A stretch of DNA of 64,000 nt. Source: DASQFI01 sp963780895. GTDB taxonomy: Bacteria > Acidobacteriota > Vicinamibacteria > Vicinamibacterales > SCN-69-37. The notes below the pieces were generated by a model. That model was given only the letters and a program-made list of their open reading frames with translations, had not been told where the DNA came from and ran no database searches. Position 1 is the stretch's first letter; each line of letters begins with the position of its first letter. The stretch is from NCBI GenBank assembly GCA_963780895.1, contig CAWAEG010000009.1:310001-374000 (forward strand), written 5' to 3'. Of the stretch, positions 54,800 through 64,000 are shown one piece after another. Both the position numbers and the translations under genes were made by a program.

Positions 54800-57066
54800 A
54801 TGCGACACCTGTTCATCTGCACGCTGCTTTGTATTCTGCCGATACAGACTCGCTCAAACCACGCGTTCACCCCCTCAGCCGCGCCAGGCCAAGGGTTCGG
54901 ATCTTTCCACGAACTCCGCGTCGGTGCTTGACTGGGCAAATCGCCTGAAGGCCAGCGACCCGAAGGTCCGGGCAATCGCCGAAGCCGCCCTGGTCCAAGG
55001 GGCGGGGCGTTCGCTGCCTTTGCTGAGACGATTCCTCGACTGGCAATGAAGACCTGCAACTGAGGACGTTTGAAATCATCCGGCGGATCGGTCCGCCGGC
55101 CATTCCGCTGCTGGTGGACCTGCTTCGGGATGAGCAGGTCTCCATCCGGCGCAACGCCGTTGATGCCTTGATTGACCTGGCGCCCTATACAGAATCGATT
55201 CAACCGGCGTTGAGACGGGCACTGAGAGACGAGGATTCGGAAGTTGCGGGCGATGCCGCACGTGCCCTGGGCGCTTTGGGCAAGAGGGCCAGTCCTTCGG
55301 TACGCGCTCTCGTCAAGGCTCTCTCGCACGAGGACCCACACGTCCGCATCTACGCGGCGGAGGCCCTGGCGTCCATCGGTCCGAAGGCGGGCGCGGCGAC
55401 CGAGGACCTCGCCAGAGCCGTGGGCGATCCGATTCCCGGCGTCCGATGGGCGGCGTGTGAGGCCCTCGCGAGCATCGGCCCCGCCGCGCAGTCCGCTGTG
55501 CCGCAGTTGATCGAAGCGCTGACGGATGAATTCCTCTATGTGCGCATCTTCGCGGCCGGGGCGCTGGGAAGCATCGGGCCAAAGGCACACACGGCCCGGG
55601 AGGCGCTGAGAGCGGCCGCAAACGATCCCGCACTGCGTGACGAAGCTGAGTGGGCGTTGAATCGAATCGCTGGCGTCGAGTCTGGAGAGCCTGTCGCCTC
55701 GCCACTTGTGCCCGCGCCTTCCGTCGCGCCACAACCCCAGACCACGGTGGCTCAAACGGGCAATCCTCCGGTTGACTGGGATACGACCACTGGGCGGAAC
55801 ATCGTCTGGAGCGTCGAGTTGGGAAACGAGACGTTTGGCCGTCCCGTGGTTGCCGGCGATGCGGTCTATGTGGGTACCGACAACGCCAGGCACATGAACC
55901 CCGCGTTTCAGGAAGAGAGCGGCGTGCTCATGGCCTTTCGGGTGACGGATGGCGCGTTCCTTTGGCAGGACGTGGCCCCGAAAATGGAGCGCGGCCTGCG
56001 GGAGTTCCTGCTGCCTTCGACGACCAGTGCGCCGTATGTGGAAGGGAACCGCTTGTACTACGTCACCGCCGAGTGCCAACTCCGTTCCCTCGACACGCAG
56101 GGTTTCCGCGATGGCGAGAACAGTGGTCCGTATCGGGAGGAGGTCTTCCAGGACAACGCTGCGGCCGACATCGTCTGGGAGCTCGACATGTGCGCCCGCC
56201 TGGGTGTCTTTCCGCATGAAGCCTCCAACAGCGAAGTGTTGCCCGTGGGCGATCTGCTGATGGTCAGTACCTCCAACGGCCAGAATGAAGGCCATACGCG
56301 CGTCCCATCACCGCGCGCCCCAAGTCTGATCGCGGTCGACAAGCACTCGGGCCAAGTGGTCTGGCGCGCCATCGGCGCGGGCGGGCAGGTGCTGCATGGC
56401 CAGTGGTCCAGCCCTGTGGCGGCCAACGTCAACGGGCGAATGCTGGTGCTCTTCGGCGGAGGAGATGGCTGGCTGCGCGCCTACGACGCGGCGTCGGGTC
56501 ACGAAGTCTGGCGATTTGACGGCAACCCGAAAGACGCCCGCTGGCTTCCGCGCCCCGGCGTCCTTTCGCGCGGCTCCATCATTGCTTCACCGGTCTTCGC
56601 CGACGGCCGCGTCTTCATTGCGATGGGGCAGAGTCCAGGGCACGGCAACGGACCTTCGTTGATTCATGCGATCAGTCCCAACGGCCAGGGAGACGTCACC
56701 GGGAGCAGGCTCCTCTGGACTTCTCGCGAGGTCGGCCGCGTGGTGGGAACACCCATGGTGAAGGACGGTCTGCTGTACGTCGGGGACCTGGGCGGGACGG
56801 TTCATTGTCTGGACGTGGCGACCGGCGCCCACGTCTGGAAGCACGAGACGAACGAGGCCATCTGGGGTTGCCTCCTGCTGGCTGGCGACCGGCTGTACGT
56901 TGGGACCGTTGAAGGCAGCATGACCGTTCTTCGTGCCGGGCGGCGAAAGGAATTGCTGGCGCAGATCGAGATGGATGCGCCGCTCTATTCGCGTCCGGCG
57001 CTGATCGGCGATGCGCTGTATCTGGCCACCGCGCACCGGTTGTACCTCATCGCGGCAAAGCCTTGA
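54800..57066 (+). CDS. Exported HEAT-repeat plus PQQ-type beta-propeller protein (two frameshifts)
   Basis: ATG 54800 gives a signal peptide; the frame then breaks near 54920 and again near 55040, and is open from there to 57066. The first ~200 residues are about five HEAT repeats of 31-37 residues (pattern DEDSEVAGDAARALGALG, DPHVRIYAAEALASIGPKA). After a Pro-rich linker (~55690-55760) comes an eight-bladed-type quinoprotein beta propeller with repeated W/Y-x-x-D..G-x-V-x-W units (DGAFLWQD, SGQVVWRA, SGHEVWRF, TGAHVWKH). No PQQ enzyme signature is seen. It follows the binding-protein gene by 18 bases. Confidence 0.82.
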
Positions 57067-57120
57067 TCACTCCCACCCCATTTGACGCCCTAATGGAGAC
57101 GTGATACTGATTCCATTGGC

Positions 57121-57469
57121 GTGTCTAATAGAGAACCCTCGAAGGCCGACGTCCTGCAGGGCACGCTCGACCTGATGGTCCTCCAGACGCTCGAGTCGCT
57201 CGGGCCGCTCGCACGGCTACGCCATCGCCGCCCGGCTCGAGCAGGTGTCGAACGGCGCGCTGCAGCTCAACATGGGCACGCTCTATCCAGCGCTGATGCG
57301 GCTGGAGCAGCGCGGGCTCGTTCGCGGCACCTGGGGCACCACCGAGACGAATCGCAAAGCCCGGTTCTACGCGCTCACGGCGGCCGGGCGGCGGCAGCTC
57401 GCGAGGGAGAAGCAGGCGTGGGACCAGATGGCGGGCATCATCCACACGCTGCTGCGCGACGACGTCTGA
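57121..57469 (+). CDS. PadR-family transcriptional regulator (one frameshift)
   Basis: About 115 residues. GTG 57121 opens the winged helix (DVLQGTLDLMVLQTLESLGPL). The frame breaks near 57210 by one extra base and continues as HGYAIAARLEQ-type sequence, MGTLYPALMRLEQRGLV, ALTAAGRRQLAREK. PadR regulators of this type sit directly before MacB-like permease genes in Acidobacteria and are thought to repress them. The permease starts 13 bases later. Confidence 0.8.
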
Positions 57470-57482
57470 CCGGAGGACACCG

Positions 57483-60262
57483 ATGGCTTTTCTCCGCGAG
57501 TGGCTCCATCGGCTGTGGGGATACTTGCGCGCCGGCCGGCGCGACAGCGATCTCGAACGCGAACTGCGCGCGCACCTGGAGCTGGCCGCGGAAGATTTGA
57601 AGCATCGGGGCGCGGCCGCAAACGGCGCGGCTCGAGACGCCCGGCTGCGCTACGGCAATCCCTCCCTGGCGATGGACGCGCTGCGCGACCAGCGGAGCCT
57701 GCCCTGGTTCGACGATCTGACGCGTGACATTCGCTACGCCCTGCGCACCCTGCGCCGGAGCCCGGGCTTTGCCCTCGTCGCACTGGTGACGCTCGCGATC
57801 GGCATCGGCGCGAACACCGCCATCTTCTCGATCGTCAACGGCGTGCTCCTGCGTCAGCTCGTCTATCCGAGTCCCGAACAGCTGATGCGGCTGACGACGG
57901 TATTCCCCGTGATGGGCTCCAACGGCGCCGGGTTGTCGTACCCGGAGTACGAGGAATTCCGGCAGATGAACCGATCCTTTGCAGACGTCGGGGCGTTCAC
58001 GACCGGCCGAAGCAATTCTGGCGGCGGAGGGGGCGTCTGGGCAGGCGAAGTGAATCTCACCGCGGGCGATCGGCCGCTGCGCGCCCGGTCGGCCGCGGTC
58101 GACCATCACCTGCTGGCCGTTCTGGGCGTGCAGCCGGCTCACGGACGGTTTTTCGCGCCGGGAGAAACGGACGCGATGGCCTCGCGCCCTGGCCTCGGGG
58201 GACCGCCGCTCGCGGTTCTGTCGCACGAGCTCTGGCAGACCGCGTTTGGCGGCCAGGCGCTCGTCGGGCAGACCCTGAATGTCGACGGCCGTCCGCACGA
58301 CGTGATCGGCATCATGCCGCCGGGCGTCGATCTGATGGACAGCCGTCCGGAGATCTGGCTTCCCATCGGGTGCATCCGGCCGTCCGTCGAATTCGCACCA
58401 GCCATTCCCTGAGTGTCGTCGGACGACTGAAAGACGGCGTGACACCTGAGGCGGCCCAGCTCGAACTGAATGCGTTCCTCGAGAACTGGGCTGATCGTGC
58501 CGGCGCCAAGGGCCACGTTCCGACCAGAAGCCCGTCGCGTCCGGAAGATCACCTGCTCCAGCTGGAGCCGCTGCAGGACGCGATCGTCGGTGATGCGAGC
58601 CGCGCGATTTGGCTGCTGCAGGCTGGCGTCGGGCTCGTTCTTCTCATCGGCTGCGCGAACCTGGCGAACCTCGCCCTGGCTCGTGTCGAGTCACGGCGCC
58701 GCGAGTTTGCGGTTCGCACCGCGCTTGGCGCCAGCCGCGGACGGCTGTTGCGGCAGACGATGACTGAAGGTGTGTTGCTCTCCGCGGCTGGAGGCGTCCT
58801 CGGTGCGCTGGTCGCAAACGCCGGCGTTCGCGCGCTGCTGCTGGCATACCCGGCGAGCCTGCCGCGGACGAGCGACGTCGCGATCGATGTTCCGGTGCTG
58901 TTGTTCGCGCTCGTGGTCTCGATCGCGACCGGTCTCCTGTTCGGGCTCGCCCCCATCGCTCTGCGTCGCGCCCGTGACCTCGTGCCGGCGATCCGGGAAG
59001 GCCACGACCGAGGAGCGACCGGAGGCCGTCAGCACGTCCGGCGGATCCTCGTCGTCGCGGAAGTCGCATTGGCGATGATGCTGGTGACCTGTGCGGCGCT
59101 TCTTCTTCGCACGGTTTACAACCTGACGCGTGTCGACGCCGGATTCGACCGATCGCGGCTGGTGACGTTCTCGATGACGCTGCCGCGGAGCACCAAGTAC
59201 CCGGAGGGTCGCGCGCAGGTTTATCAGCGGCTGCTCGATACCCTCAGGGCCGCTCCGGGTGTTCAGGCCGCGACGGCCATGTCCGATTTACCGATCGGCC
59301 GCTTCGTCCAGCGGCTGTCGACCCGCGTCGAGAACGACGGCGCGACAGGCCCGACAACCGAGTCCGTCGATTTCTACCAGTTCGTGATGTCCGGTTACTT
59401 CGACACGATGGGCATTCCGATCGTCACCGGCCGCCCGTTCGATCGCACCGACGCGGCCTCGCTCGACCGGGTCGTCATCGTCAACGAAACGCTGGCGAAC
59501 AAGCTCTGGATGGGCCGCAATCCGGTGGGGCAGCGGCTGCGCCCGAACCTCGCGGGGACGCTCGGCACGATGGAGAACCCGTGGCACACGGTGATTGGAG
59601 TCGCCAAGGACGGCAGGGAAGGCGGGGTCGATCGAGACGCCGGCACGGCGCTCTATCTCTTCGTCGATCAGGCTGGACCGCCGATCGACGGCACCGAGCG
59701 TCCATGGGTCTTGACCGCGCCGCCCACGATGCACGTGGCGCTGCGGACCGTGCTGCCGTCGGCCTCACTCGCTGAAACGCTCCAGCGGGCCGTGCGTGCG
59801 GCCGATCCCGCGGTCCCGATCGTGCGGCTGCGCGAGATGGACGCGGTGTTTCAGGAATCGATCCGGCGCCCGAGACTCCTCTCAACTCTGCTCAGCGCCT
59901 TTGGCGTCGTGGCGCTTCTTCTCGCCGCCGTCGGAACTTATGGCGTCCTGTCCTGCATGGTTACGGAACGCCGGCGCGAAGTGGGCATCCGGATGGCGCT
60001 CGGCGCGGCGCGATCGGGCGTGCTGGCGCTCATCTTCAGGGAAGGGCTTCGACTCACCGCTGTCGGCCTCGCGATTGGACTCGCGGGCGCGGCGCTCCTG
60101 AACCGGCTGATCGCGTCCCTGCTGTTCGGCGTTCGTCCGACTGACGGCGTGACCATCGGCGTCGTGATTGGCACAATTACACTGGTGGCCGCGATCGCGT
60201 GCGTCCTTCCGGCCTGGCGCGCGTCGCGGCTCGATCCGAACGTCGTTCTCAAAGCGGAGTAG
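57483..60262 (+). CDS. ADOP-type MacB/FtsX permease (one frameshift)
   Basis: About 926 residues across two frames: the first is open to 58412, the second from before 58370 to 60262. The join lies near 58387, where a G run is one base short. The order is a cytoplasmic N-terminal part (RDSDLERELRAHLELA), a first membrane helix (GFALVALVTLAIGIGANTAI), MacB-like periplasmic domain, three FtsX helices (from ~58610), a second MacB_PCD domain and a final FtsX domain (GTYGVLSCMVTERRREVGIR). No ATPase gene is adjacent. Duplicated orphan permeases of this kind are abundant in Acidobacteria; substrates unknown. Confidence 0.87.
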
Positions 60263-60368
60263 ATGTCACCCACCACAATTTGCGATGGGCCGGCCGTCTG
60301 CGAGCGCCGCCTCGCTGTACCTTCCGGCGGCCGCGGTTCCTGCGGTACGGTAGCCTCTGCGCTGCCGT

Positions 60369-61666
60369 ATGTCCCGCAAATTCCTGTTCGTTTCCCTCGA
60401 CGGCCTGATTGGCGACACGGCCTGGACCGTCACCAAAGAAGGCAACGACGTCCGGTACTTCATCGGCAACGAAGAGGAACGCGAAATCGCCGACGGGTTC
60501 GTCGAAAAGTCCAGCGACTGGCGCCGCGACGCCGACTGGGCCGACGTGATCGTCTTCGATGACGTCCTGGGACAGGGCACGGAAGCCCAGAAGCTGCGGC
60601 AACAAGGCAAGCTGGTCGTCGGCGGCACGCCCTACACCGACAAGCTCGAGGACGACCGGGCGTTCGGCCAGAAAGAGCTGCAGGCGGCCGGCGTACCGAT
60701 CATTCCCGAAGGGGAATTTCACGTCGTTCGACGATGCGATCGCGTTCGTGCGCGAGCACCCGAACCGGTACGTCATCAAGCCGAGCGGCGAAGCGCAGAA
60801 CATGAAGGGGCTGTTGTTCGTCGGCGAGGAAGAGGACGGACAGGATGTCCTCCAGGTCCTCGACGATTACAAGAAGGCGTGGTCGGACAGGATTCAAGCG
60901 AGTTCCAGCTGCAGCGCCGCATCGTCGGCGTCGAGGTCGCGACGGGCGCGTTCTTCAACGGCCGTGAGTTCATGTCGCCCATCAACGTGAACTTCGAGCA
61001 CAAGAAGCTGTTCCCGGGGGATATCGGTCCCGCCACCGGCGAGATGGGCACGACCATGTTCTGGAGCGAGCCCAACCGGATCTTCAACGTCACCCTCAAG
61101 AAGATGGAGCCGACGTCTCCGCGAGGAAGGGTATGTCGGCTACATCGACGTGAACTGCATCGTGAACGCGAACGGCATCTACCCGCTCGAGTTCACGGCG
61201 CGGTTCGGCTATCCGACGATCAGCATCCAGCAGGAGGGATTGCTCACGCCGATGGGCGATCTCCTCCACGGGTTGGCCGAGCGGCACGCTCTCGCGCGCC
61301 AAGGCCCGAAGCGGGTTTCAGATCGGCGTCCGCGTCGTCGTGCCGCCGTTCCCGTTCGACGATCCCCGCCGCTTCGAGTCCAGTTCGAAGGATGCCGTGA
61401 TCCTGTTCAAGACCCCGTCACGTGAAGGGATCCACATCGAAGACGTGAAGCTGGTGAACGGCGAGTGGCTGGTGACCGGCACCTCCGGCGTGGTCCTGAT
61501 TGTCTGCGGCGCCGGGCCGACCATGCGCCAGGCTCAGCGGCAGGTCTATAACCGGGTGCGGAATGTGATGATCCCCAACATGTACCACCGCGAAGACATC
61601 GGAGACCGCTGGTCGGAAGAGGATAGCGACCGTCTCCACTCGTGGGGCGACCTGCGAGAGTCCTGA
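60369..61666 (+). pseudogene. PurD-like ATP-grasp ligase (GAR synthetase family), four indels
   Basis: ATG 60369 opens an unusual N-terminus (MSRKFLFVSLDGLIGDTAWT). Family sequence continues through frame changes near 60717, 60895, 61115 and 61310: NRYVIKPSGEAQNMKGLLFVG (ATP-grasp), VEVATGAFFNGREF, PINVNFEHKKL, VNCIVNANGIYPLEFTARFG, and a C-terminal part ending at 61666. Reassembled it is about 430 residues, the length of phosphoribosylamine-glycine ligase. The N-terminus differs from ordinary PurD, so it may be a paralogue with another substrate. Confidence 0.78.
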
Positions 61667-62052
61667 CGCGAGCCGTGCCGGATCGTGGCGGCCACGGGAT
61701 GCCACGAGCCCGCCGCGCGGCATCGTCGCCTTCCTGTGCTTATTCCTGCGCCAGAAGACTCCGCCGTTCATTGGTCAGGTGGAATGGACCGTGCTACGGC
61801 GAAGCGTGCGTTGTCGTAACGAGAACGCCGCGCATCCAACCGCTGCCGGAGGTGGTGACCGAGCATACCTGCCATGGACGCCTCACGACTGGGCCCGACC
61901 CGCTCGGCTCGACCCGGTCATAGCACTGGAGGCGGTGGAGACCGCACGGGTTCGACCGGCAAGCGCCCGTCGAGGCACGGGCGCGAGACTTGGCCGACCC
62001 GCTCCTTGCTCACGTCTCCCACCACGGCGGCGGCTGGATGCACGGCGCTCCG
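61667..62052. other. Gene-free stretch between convergent genes
   Basis: I see no supported gene, RNA or terminator here; the open frames on either strand lack family sequence. Confidence 0.4.
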
Positions 62053-63114
62053 TTACGCTCGCCGTCGCCAGCGGCTCAGCGTGCCTGTGCCGCTCGACGC
62101 GCTGAACGTCGTCGGCGGCGGCTCTCCCGGGTGCGCCATGAAGAAGCGCACCTCATCACCCACCCATTCCATGATTCCCCGGCTGATCGTGCCGGAATGG
62201 GGACCCAGGTTGAGGTACTCGACCGCCATGGGCGTCGTGTTTTCGTCGATCCGCATTTTCGCGTGCACGATGACCTGGCCGCCAAACACGACTCTGACCT
62301 CGTTGCCGGTCGACGTTCGCGAGCCGTACGCCAGCCACTGATCCGTCATCGCCTTGCCGTCACGGATCAGTTCCACGGGGACCCACTCGCCTTCGAGGCG
62401 TCGCAACAGCGGTGTCATCTCCACGTCGAATCTGGACGGGTCGATCTCCTCTTTAATGGCGGGCGGCGGAGGCTGGCGCGTGCCGCCGGTCACATCGGCC
62501 GGCCGGTCGGCTGATGCCCGGCCGAGACGCTCCAGCGCGTGGCCGCTGCCCTGGCTCGTTGCGAACGCCTGCGGGCGCGTCGCACCGCCCAGGCTGAGAC
62601 AGAACGTCAGTTGGTCGCCCGCGAGCTCGAATAATCCATAGCTCCAGTTACCGGCGTCGGGACCCTCGACGAATTCGATGTCGATCGTCGGCGGTGTCGC
62701 TTCGACGTCGATCGTGAAGATGCCTTCGTAGGTCGCTTCCGGCGACTCCATGCGAAACCGGTCGCCGTCGATGAGCAGCCGCGCGTGCGTCATCGACTCG
62801 GCGGGCATCGCCGCCCCGTCGATCTCGAGACTGACGAAGCGCCAGTCGCCTTCGAGCGCGCGAAGCTGTTGGACGTGACGTGACAGGGCGGGCCAGCTGG
62901 CGAAGCCGGTCTGGCGCGCGACCACCGACTGCGCGTCGGCAAGACGAAACCCGGCGCCGCGCACGGCGTCGGGCGTCAGCGTGCGCGCCTCGGGAAGATG
63001 ATCGATGAACGCCTGTGCGGCTGCCGGCGCGCCGTCGTTCAGTTGCGCGAGCAGCGTCTTCGCCTGGCGCCGCAGATGATCGAGGTTCGGACGAGCGGGA
63101 AGATTCTTGGACAC
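62053..63114 (-). CDS. Protein with two TIGR03067-type domains
   Basis: 353 residues. An N-terminal helical region (NLDHLRRQAKTLLAQ..ADAQSVVARQTGFASWPAL) resembles the leader of ankyrin-like proteins common in Acidobacteria. Two beta-rich domains follow, each starting L-E-G-x-W and ending in an F-x-L-S or F-F-M-A strand (about 95-205 and 245-345), as in TIGR03067. GTG 63114 is preferred, because GGAGG lies four to five bases upstream; the frame is open to 63144. Function unknown. Confidence 0.75.
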   Translation of the reverse strand: MSKNLPARPNLDHLRRQAKTLLAQLNDGAPAAAQAFIDHLPEARTLTPDAVRGAGFRLADAQSVVARQTGFASWPALSRHVQQLRALEGDWRFVSLEIDGAAMPAESMTHARLLIDGDRFRMESPEATYEGIFTIDVEATPPTIDIEFVEGPDAGNWSYGLFELAGDQLTFCLSLGGATRPQAFATSQGSGHALERLGRASADRPADVTGGTRQPPPPAIKEEIDPSRFDVEMTPLLRRLEGEWVPVELIRDGKAMTDQWLAYGSRTSTGNEVRVVFGGQVIVHAKMRIDENTTPMAVEYLNLGPHSGTISRGIMEWVGDEVRFFMAHPGEPPPTTFSASSGTGTLSRWRRRA

Positions 63115-63224
63115 GGTTCCTCCATGCATCGCCTGGGTCCGCAATCAGGCTGCACGAAGGACGTGCGTGAACGAAGGTGTTCGGAAGGTGAGTTGAACTC
63201 TTCCCGCGGACCCGGTGGCTTCCT

Positions 63225-64000
63225 TCAAGCCGGGAAACATTGTAATCGGGTAATCGGGCAATTGGGTAATTGAGTAATTGGACCGCGCCCGCATGTCAAA
63301 ATGAGGAGCGTGCTGAAACGCATGCGGCAATGGGCGCGGACGATCAAGCGCGACGTCCACGCCATCGGGTTCGCTGCTCGCGATCCGCGTGTGCCGTGGT
63401 ACGCGAAGGTGATGGCCGCGACGGTGGTCGCATACGCGCTCAGCCCGATCGATTTGATTCCGGACTTCATCCCCGTAGTGGGATATCTCGACGATCTCGT
63501 CATCGTCCCGCGGGATTCTCTGACGGCACGCTGATACCCGCGGACTCCTGAGCGAGTTCCGTGCCCGAGCCGAAGAGCACGCTTTCGTCCCGACCAGTAC
63601 AGCGCGACCCCGATCACGTTCGTCACGAGGATCAGCCCCGCAATCTTCAGCGCGAAGACCGTCCGGCTGCCGACCGGAATGATCGGCAGGACCGAGAGCC
63701 CGACATAGAGCGCCGTCATGATGAAGCCGGAGAGGGCGCAGAGCTTCAGCCACGACGGTGCGGGCAACTTTGCGCGTTTCAGTCCCACGAGCGGAATCGC
63801 GAACATCGCCAGGTACGTGAGCGCGTAAAAGATCCCGGCTGAATTCCAGAGCAGCTGAAACGCCTCCTGACGGCCGACGCCGACGAGCCCGAGCGTGCTC
63901 AACACGAACGTGGCGGCCCCGACGAAGAGGATCGAATTCACGGGCGTCCGGTAGCGCTCGCTGAGACGGGTGAACCAGGCTGGAAGCAGGCTGTCCCACC
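63225..64000 (-). CDS. APC-superfamily permease, C-terminal part (cut by window end)
   Basis: The frame is open from the window edge. Visible are five to six membrane helices (ILFVGAATFVLSTLGLVGVG, GIFYALTYLAMFAIPLVGL, LCALSGFIMTALYVGLSVLP, VFALKIAGLILVTNVIGVAL) preceded by TRLSERYRTPVNSI, as in the C-terminal half of amino-acid/polyamine permeases. The natural end is probably near 63560. The formal stop at 63225 makes a long tail that overlaps the DUF1232 gene on the other strand, which suggests an indel. Confidence 0.78.
   Translation of the reverse strand, partial: WDSLLPAWFTRLSERYRTPVNSILFVGAATFVLSTLGLVGVGRQEAFQLLWNSAGIFYALTYLAMFAIPLVGLKRAKLPAPSWLKLCALSGFIMTALYVGLSVLPIIPVGSRTVFALKIAGLILVTNVIGVALYWSGRKRALRLGHGTRSGVRGYQRAVRESRGTMTRSSRYPTTGMKSGIKSIGLSAYATTVAAITFAYHGTRGSRAANPMAWTSRLIVRAHCRMRFSTLLILTCGRGPITQLPNCPITRLQCFPA
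63242..63281. repeat. Five tandem 8-bp repeats (GTAATTGG type)
   Basis: Five consecutive octamers: GTAATCGG twice, then GCAATTGG, GTAATTGA and GTAATTGG. It is an AT-rich island between the TIGR03067 gene and the DUF1232 gene. Confidence 0.85.
63301..63534 (+). CDS. DUF1232/YkvA-like protein, 3' end disturbed
   Basis: 77 residues in the open frame. The DUF1232 core is clear: RVPWYAKVMAATVVAYALSPIDLIPDFIPVVGYLDD without interruption. The family normally continues into a second hydrophobic helix; bases after 63510 could encode it (L-x-A-R-L-I-P) only with several single-base corrections. Small membrane protein of unknown function. Confidence 0.75.
   Translation: MRSVLKRMRQWARTIKRDVHAIGFAARDPRVPWYAKVMAATVVAYALSPIDLIPDFIPVVGYLDDLVIVPRDSLTAR

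Noticed and set aside
54682..56295. 537-codon minus-strand frame over the HEAT-propeller gene
   Set aside because: The opposite strand has ordered HEAT repeats and propeller units; the minus-strand product has no features.

Overview
The window is a high-GC chromosomal segment that looks like Acidobacteriota, most likely the Vicinamibacteria lineage. This is inferred from gene content: a PadR regulator next to a MacB/FtsX-type orphan permease (the 'ADOP' arrangement), an Oar-like TonB-dependent receptor with an N-terminal carboxypeptidase-regulatory domain, BACON-domain and TIGR03067 proteins, and many bifunctional fusions. No marker gene confirms it. There is no phage, IS element or CRISPR array.

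Layout. 0-16 kb: a stress and fermentation-type neighbourhood, mostly on the minus strand: a HAD phosphatase-HerA ATPase fusion with a CBS protein; two Zn alcohol dehydrogenases; a tight operon of phosphoribosyltransferase-erythromycin esterase fusion, AarF/UbiB kinase, PAS histidine kinase and ADH; an L,D-transpeptidase; a small plus-strand membrane operon; and a GNAT/acyl-CoA synthetase fusion with a response regulator. 17-23.6 kb: two convergent operons encoding what looks like an extracellular electron-transfer route: decaheme cytochrome, MtrB/PioB-type porin and a small cytochrome c, facing a tetraheme cytochrome, a four-cluster Fe-S protein and an NrfD quinol subunit (composition like Geobacter Cbc4). 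24-32 kb: metallopeptidase lipoprotein, hemerythrin, citrate synthase, malic enzyme, a DHODH-like protein, a radical SAM protein with unusual cysteine spacing, and a methyltransferase. 33-38.5 kb: a heavily frameshifted TonB receptor, a DUF1566-like membrane protein, a ClbS/DfsB-like protein, a ScdA fragment, and a SelW-like (Rdx) gene with an in-frame TGA in its CxxU motif. 38.7-45 kb: a 2-oxoacid:ferredoxin oxidoreductase (gamma-delta, alpha, beta) followed by a two-subunit Nfn-like flavoprotein and a cytochrome c. 46-50 kb: truA, a persulfide dioxygenase-rhodanese, a 2Fe-2S protein and a radical SAM protein. 50.4-51.7 kb: three tRNA genes (Arg-TCG, Arg-CCG, Lys-CTT) with structured spacers, then gene fragments ending at a decayed copy of the tRNA-Lys 3' half. 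52-64 kb: ICMT-like methyltransferase, a decayed AraC regulator, an orphan sugar-type binding protein, a HEAT plus PQQ-propeller protein, PadR/ADOP, a PurD-like ATP-grasp enzyme, a double TIGR03067 protein, a DUF1232 protein and an APC permease cut by the window end.

Two cross-cutting features. First, single-base indels and a few in-frame stops cluster in patches (about 33-43, 51 and 53-64 kb, plus isolated sites near 11.5 and 13.5 kb), while 17-32 kb is clean. The broken genes keep family-like sequence in alternating frames, so these are probably assembly or base-calling errors rather than decay. Second, long imperfect palindromes of a related design occur at least three times (about 0.5, 46.9 and 50.1 kb).
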